Program-made: the position numbers and the translations under genes
The notes under the pieces: generated by a model
Told to the model about the DNA's origin: nothing
Seen by the model: the letters and a program-made list of their open reading frames with translations, nothing else
Databases searched by the model: none
Source of the DNA: CAYMEV01 sp964389675 [NCBI: uncultured Candidatus Sumerlaeota bacterium]
Lineage (GTDB): Bacteria; CAYMEV01
Direction: 5' to 3'
DNA: 64,000 bases
Assembly (NCBI GenBank): GCA_964389675.1
Contig: CAYMEV010000015.1
Location: 25,203 to 89,202, forward strand
In this document: piece after piece, positions 63,598 to 64,000 of the stretch
Position numbering within the stretch: position 1 is the stretch's first letter
Layout of the letters: each line of letters opens with the position of its first letter

Positions 63598-64000
63598 ATG
63601 TCAGGACATTCAAAATGGTCTTCAATCAAGCATAAAAAAGCCAAGGAAGACGCCAAGAAAGGCAAGATTTTTACCAGAATTATTAAAGAAATTACAATTG
63701 CAACAAGGCTTGGAGGGAAAGATCCCATGAGCAATCCAAGATTGAGGGTAGCAATTGATAAGGCAAAATCAAGCAATATGCCCTCTGATAATATAGAAAG
63801 GGCAATTAAGAAAGGTGCCGGAGAGCTTCCCGGAGTGACATATGAGGAGTATATTTATGAAGGTTATGGGCCTGGAGGGGCAGCAATACTCATAGAAGTA
63901 GTCACAGATAACAAGAACAGGACAGTATCTGAACTGCGCCACCTTCTGACCAAACATGGAGGAAACCTGGCTGAGGCAGGCAGCGTCAGCTGGATGTTTG
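63598..64000 (+). CDS. yebC: YebC/PmpR-family protein, C-terminus beyond window
   Basis: The visible 134 residues are the conserved N-terminal half of the YebC/TACO1 family: [32 protein letters not shown], then [11 protein letters not shown] and [22 protein letters not shown]. Members act as transcription regulators or translation activators of proline-rich stretches. The frame is still open at the window end. GGAGG precedes the ATG at 63598 by 10 nt, 18 bp after pfp. Confidence 0.93.
   Translation, partial: MSGHSKWSSIKHKKAKEDAKKGKIFTRIIKEITIATRLGGKDPMSNPRLRVAIDKAKSSNMPSDNIERAIKKGAGELPGVTYEEYIYEGYGPGGAAILIEVVTDNKNRTVSELRHLLTKHGGNLAEAGSVSWMF

Noticed and set aside
1-64000. CRISPR array, prophage, transposase or rRNA
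   Set aside because: Reading the whole window showed no regular direct-repeat spacing, integrase, phage or transposase gene, and no rRNA-like stretch.

Overview
The window is one continuous piece of an AT-rich (about 60 % A+T by eye), gene-dense bacterial chromosome, with short intergenic gaps and runs of co-directional, often overlapping genes. I see no phage, plasmid, transposase, CRISPR array or rRNA. The host looks Gram-negative (LpxL/HtrB-type acyltransferase, many signal peptides) and at least partly anaerobic (rubredoxin, PPi-type phosphofructokinase, NifS/NifU, carbamate kinase). It uses large Ser/Thr kinases fused to an AAA-type ATPase and many TPR proteins. This fits a spirochaete-like or candidate-phylum bacterium. 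I cannot name the taxon from the sequence.

Layout. 1-2.0 kb: a kinase-ATPase gene cut by the window edge. 2.2-7.9 kb (minus): Fe-S cluster assembly (IscU-DUF59 fusion and NifS), a CoA-binding protein, a copper ATPase split over two frames at a slippery A-run, a nitroreductase and a rubredoxin. 8-10.4 kb: alanine racemase, epoxyqueuosine reductase and tRNA-Asp/tRNA-Val with a clear promoter. 10.6-15.9 kb (plus): a tight four-gene operon of glutamine synthetase, a MurD-like ligase, a threonine-synthase-like PLP enzyme and an ATP-grasp ligase. I know of no described pathway with this set, and it is the best candidate here for an undescribed biosynthetic system. 16-20 kb: a DUF4097-type secreted protein, a 120-bp inverted-repeat element, an Ogg2 DNA glycosylase, a STAS-like protein, a TPR protein and a VOC-nitroreductase fusion.

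20-28.3 kb: a 1300-residue kinase-ATPase-TPR protein, an acyltransferase and two secreted proteins that share one C-terminal domain, then tRNA-Asn. 28.4-37.3 kb (minus): patatin, amidohydrolase, RecD2 helicase, transglutaminase-like, TPR and metallo-beta-lactamase-fold genes. 37.3-45 kb (plus): a zinc-ribbon/TPR membrane protein, a cyclic-2,3-diphosphoglycerate-synthetase-family GTPase overlapping carbamate kinase, a B3/B4-domain protein, a TPR protein, a PfkB kinase and a PDZ protein. 45.2-52 kb: a uracil-DNA glycosylase, small zinc-ribbon, EF-hand and MBL genes, galU, an AMMECR1 protein, an M50 protease and clpX.

52.1-61 kb is a minus-strand block. pyrR-pyrB-pyrC plus a tiny membrane gene read from a consensus promoter. 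Upstream of it lie an aminotransferase, a TPR anchor protein, two peptide-permease genes, and an ECF sigma/anti-sigma/periplasmic-protein module. 61-64 kb (plus): a 419-residue protein of unknown family directly before PPi-phosphofructokinase, and a yebC gene cut by the window end.

Three genes were found by reading around the computed ORFs: rubredoxin (7737-7895), the PLDc_N-like membrane protein (52133-52303) and the two edge-truncated genes' true extents. Several starts were moved to sites with better ribosome binding sequences.
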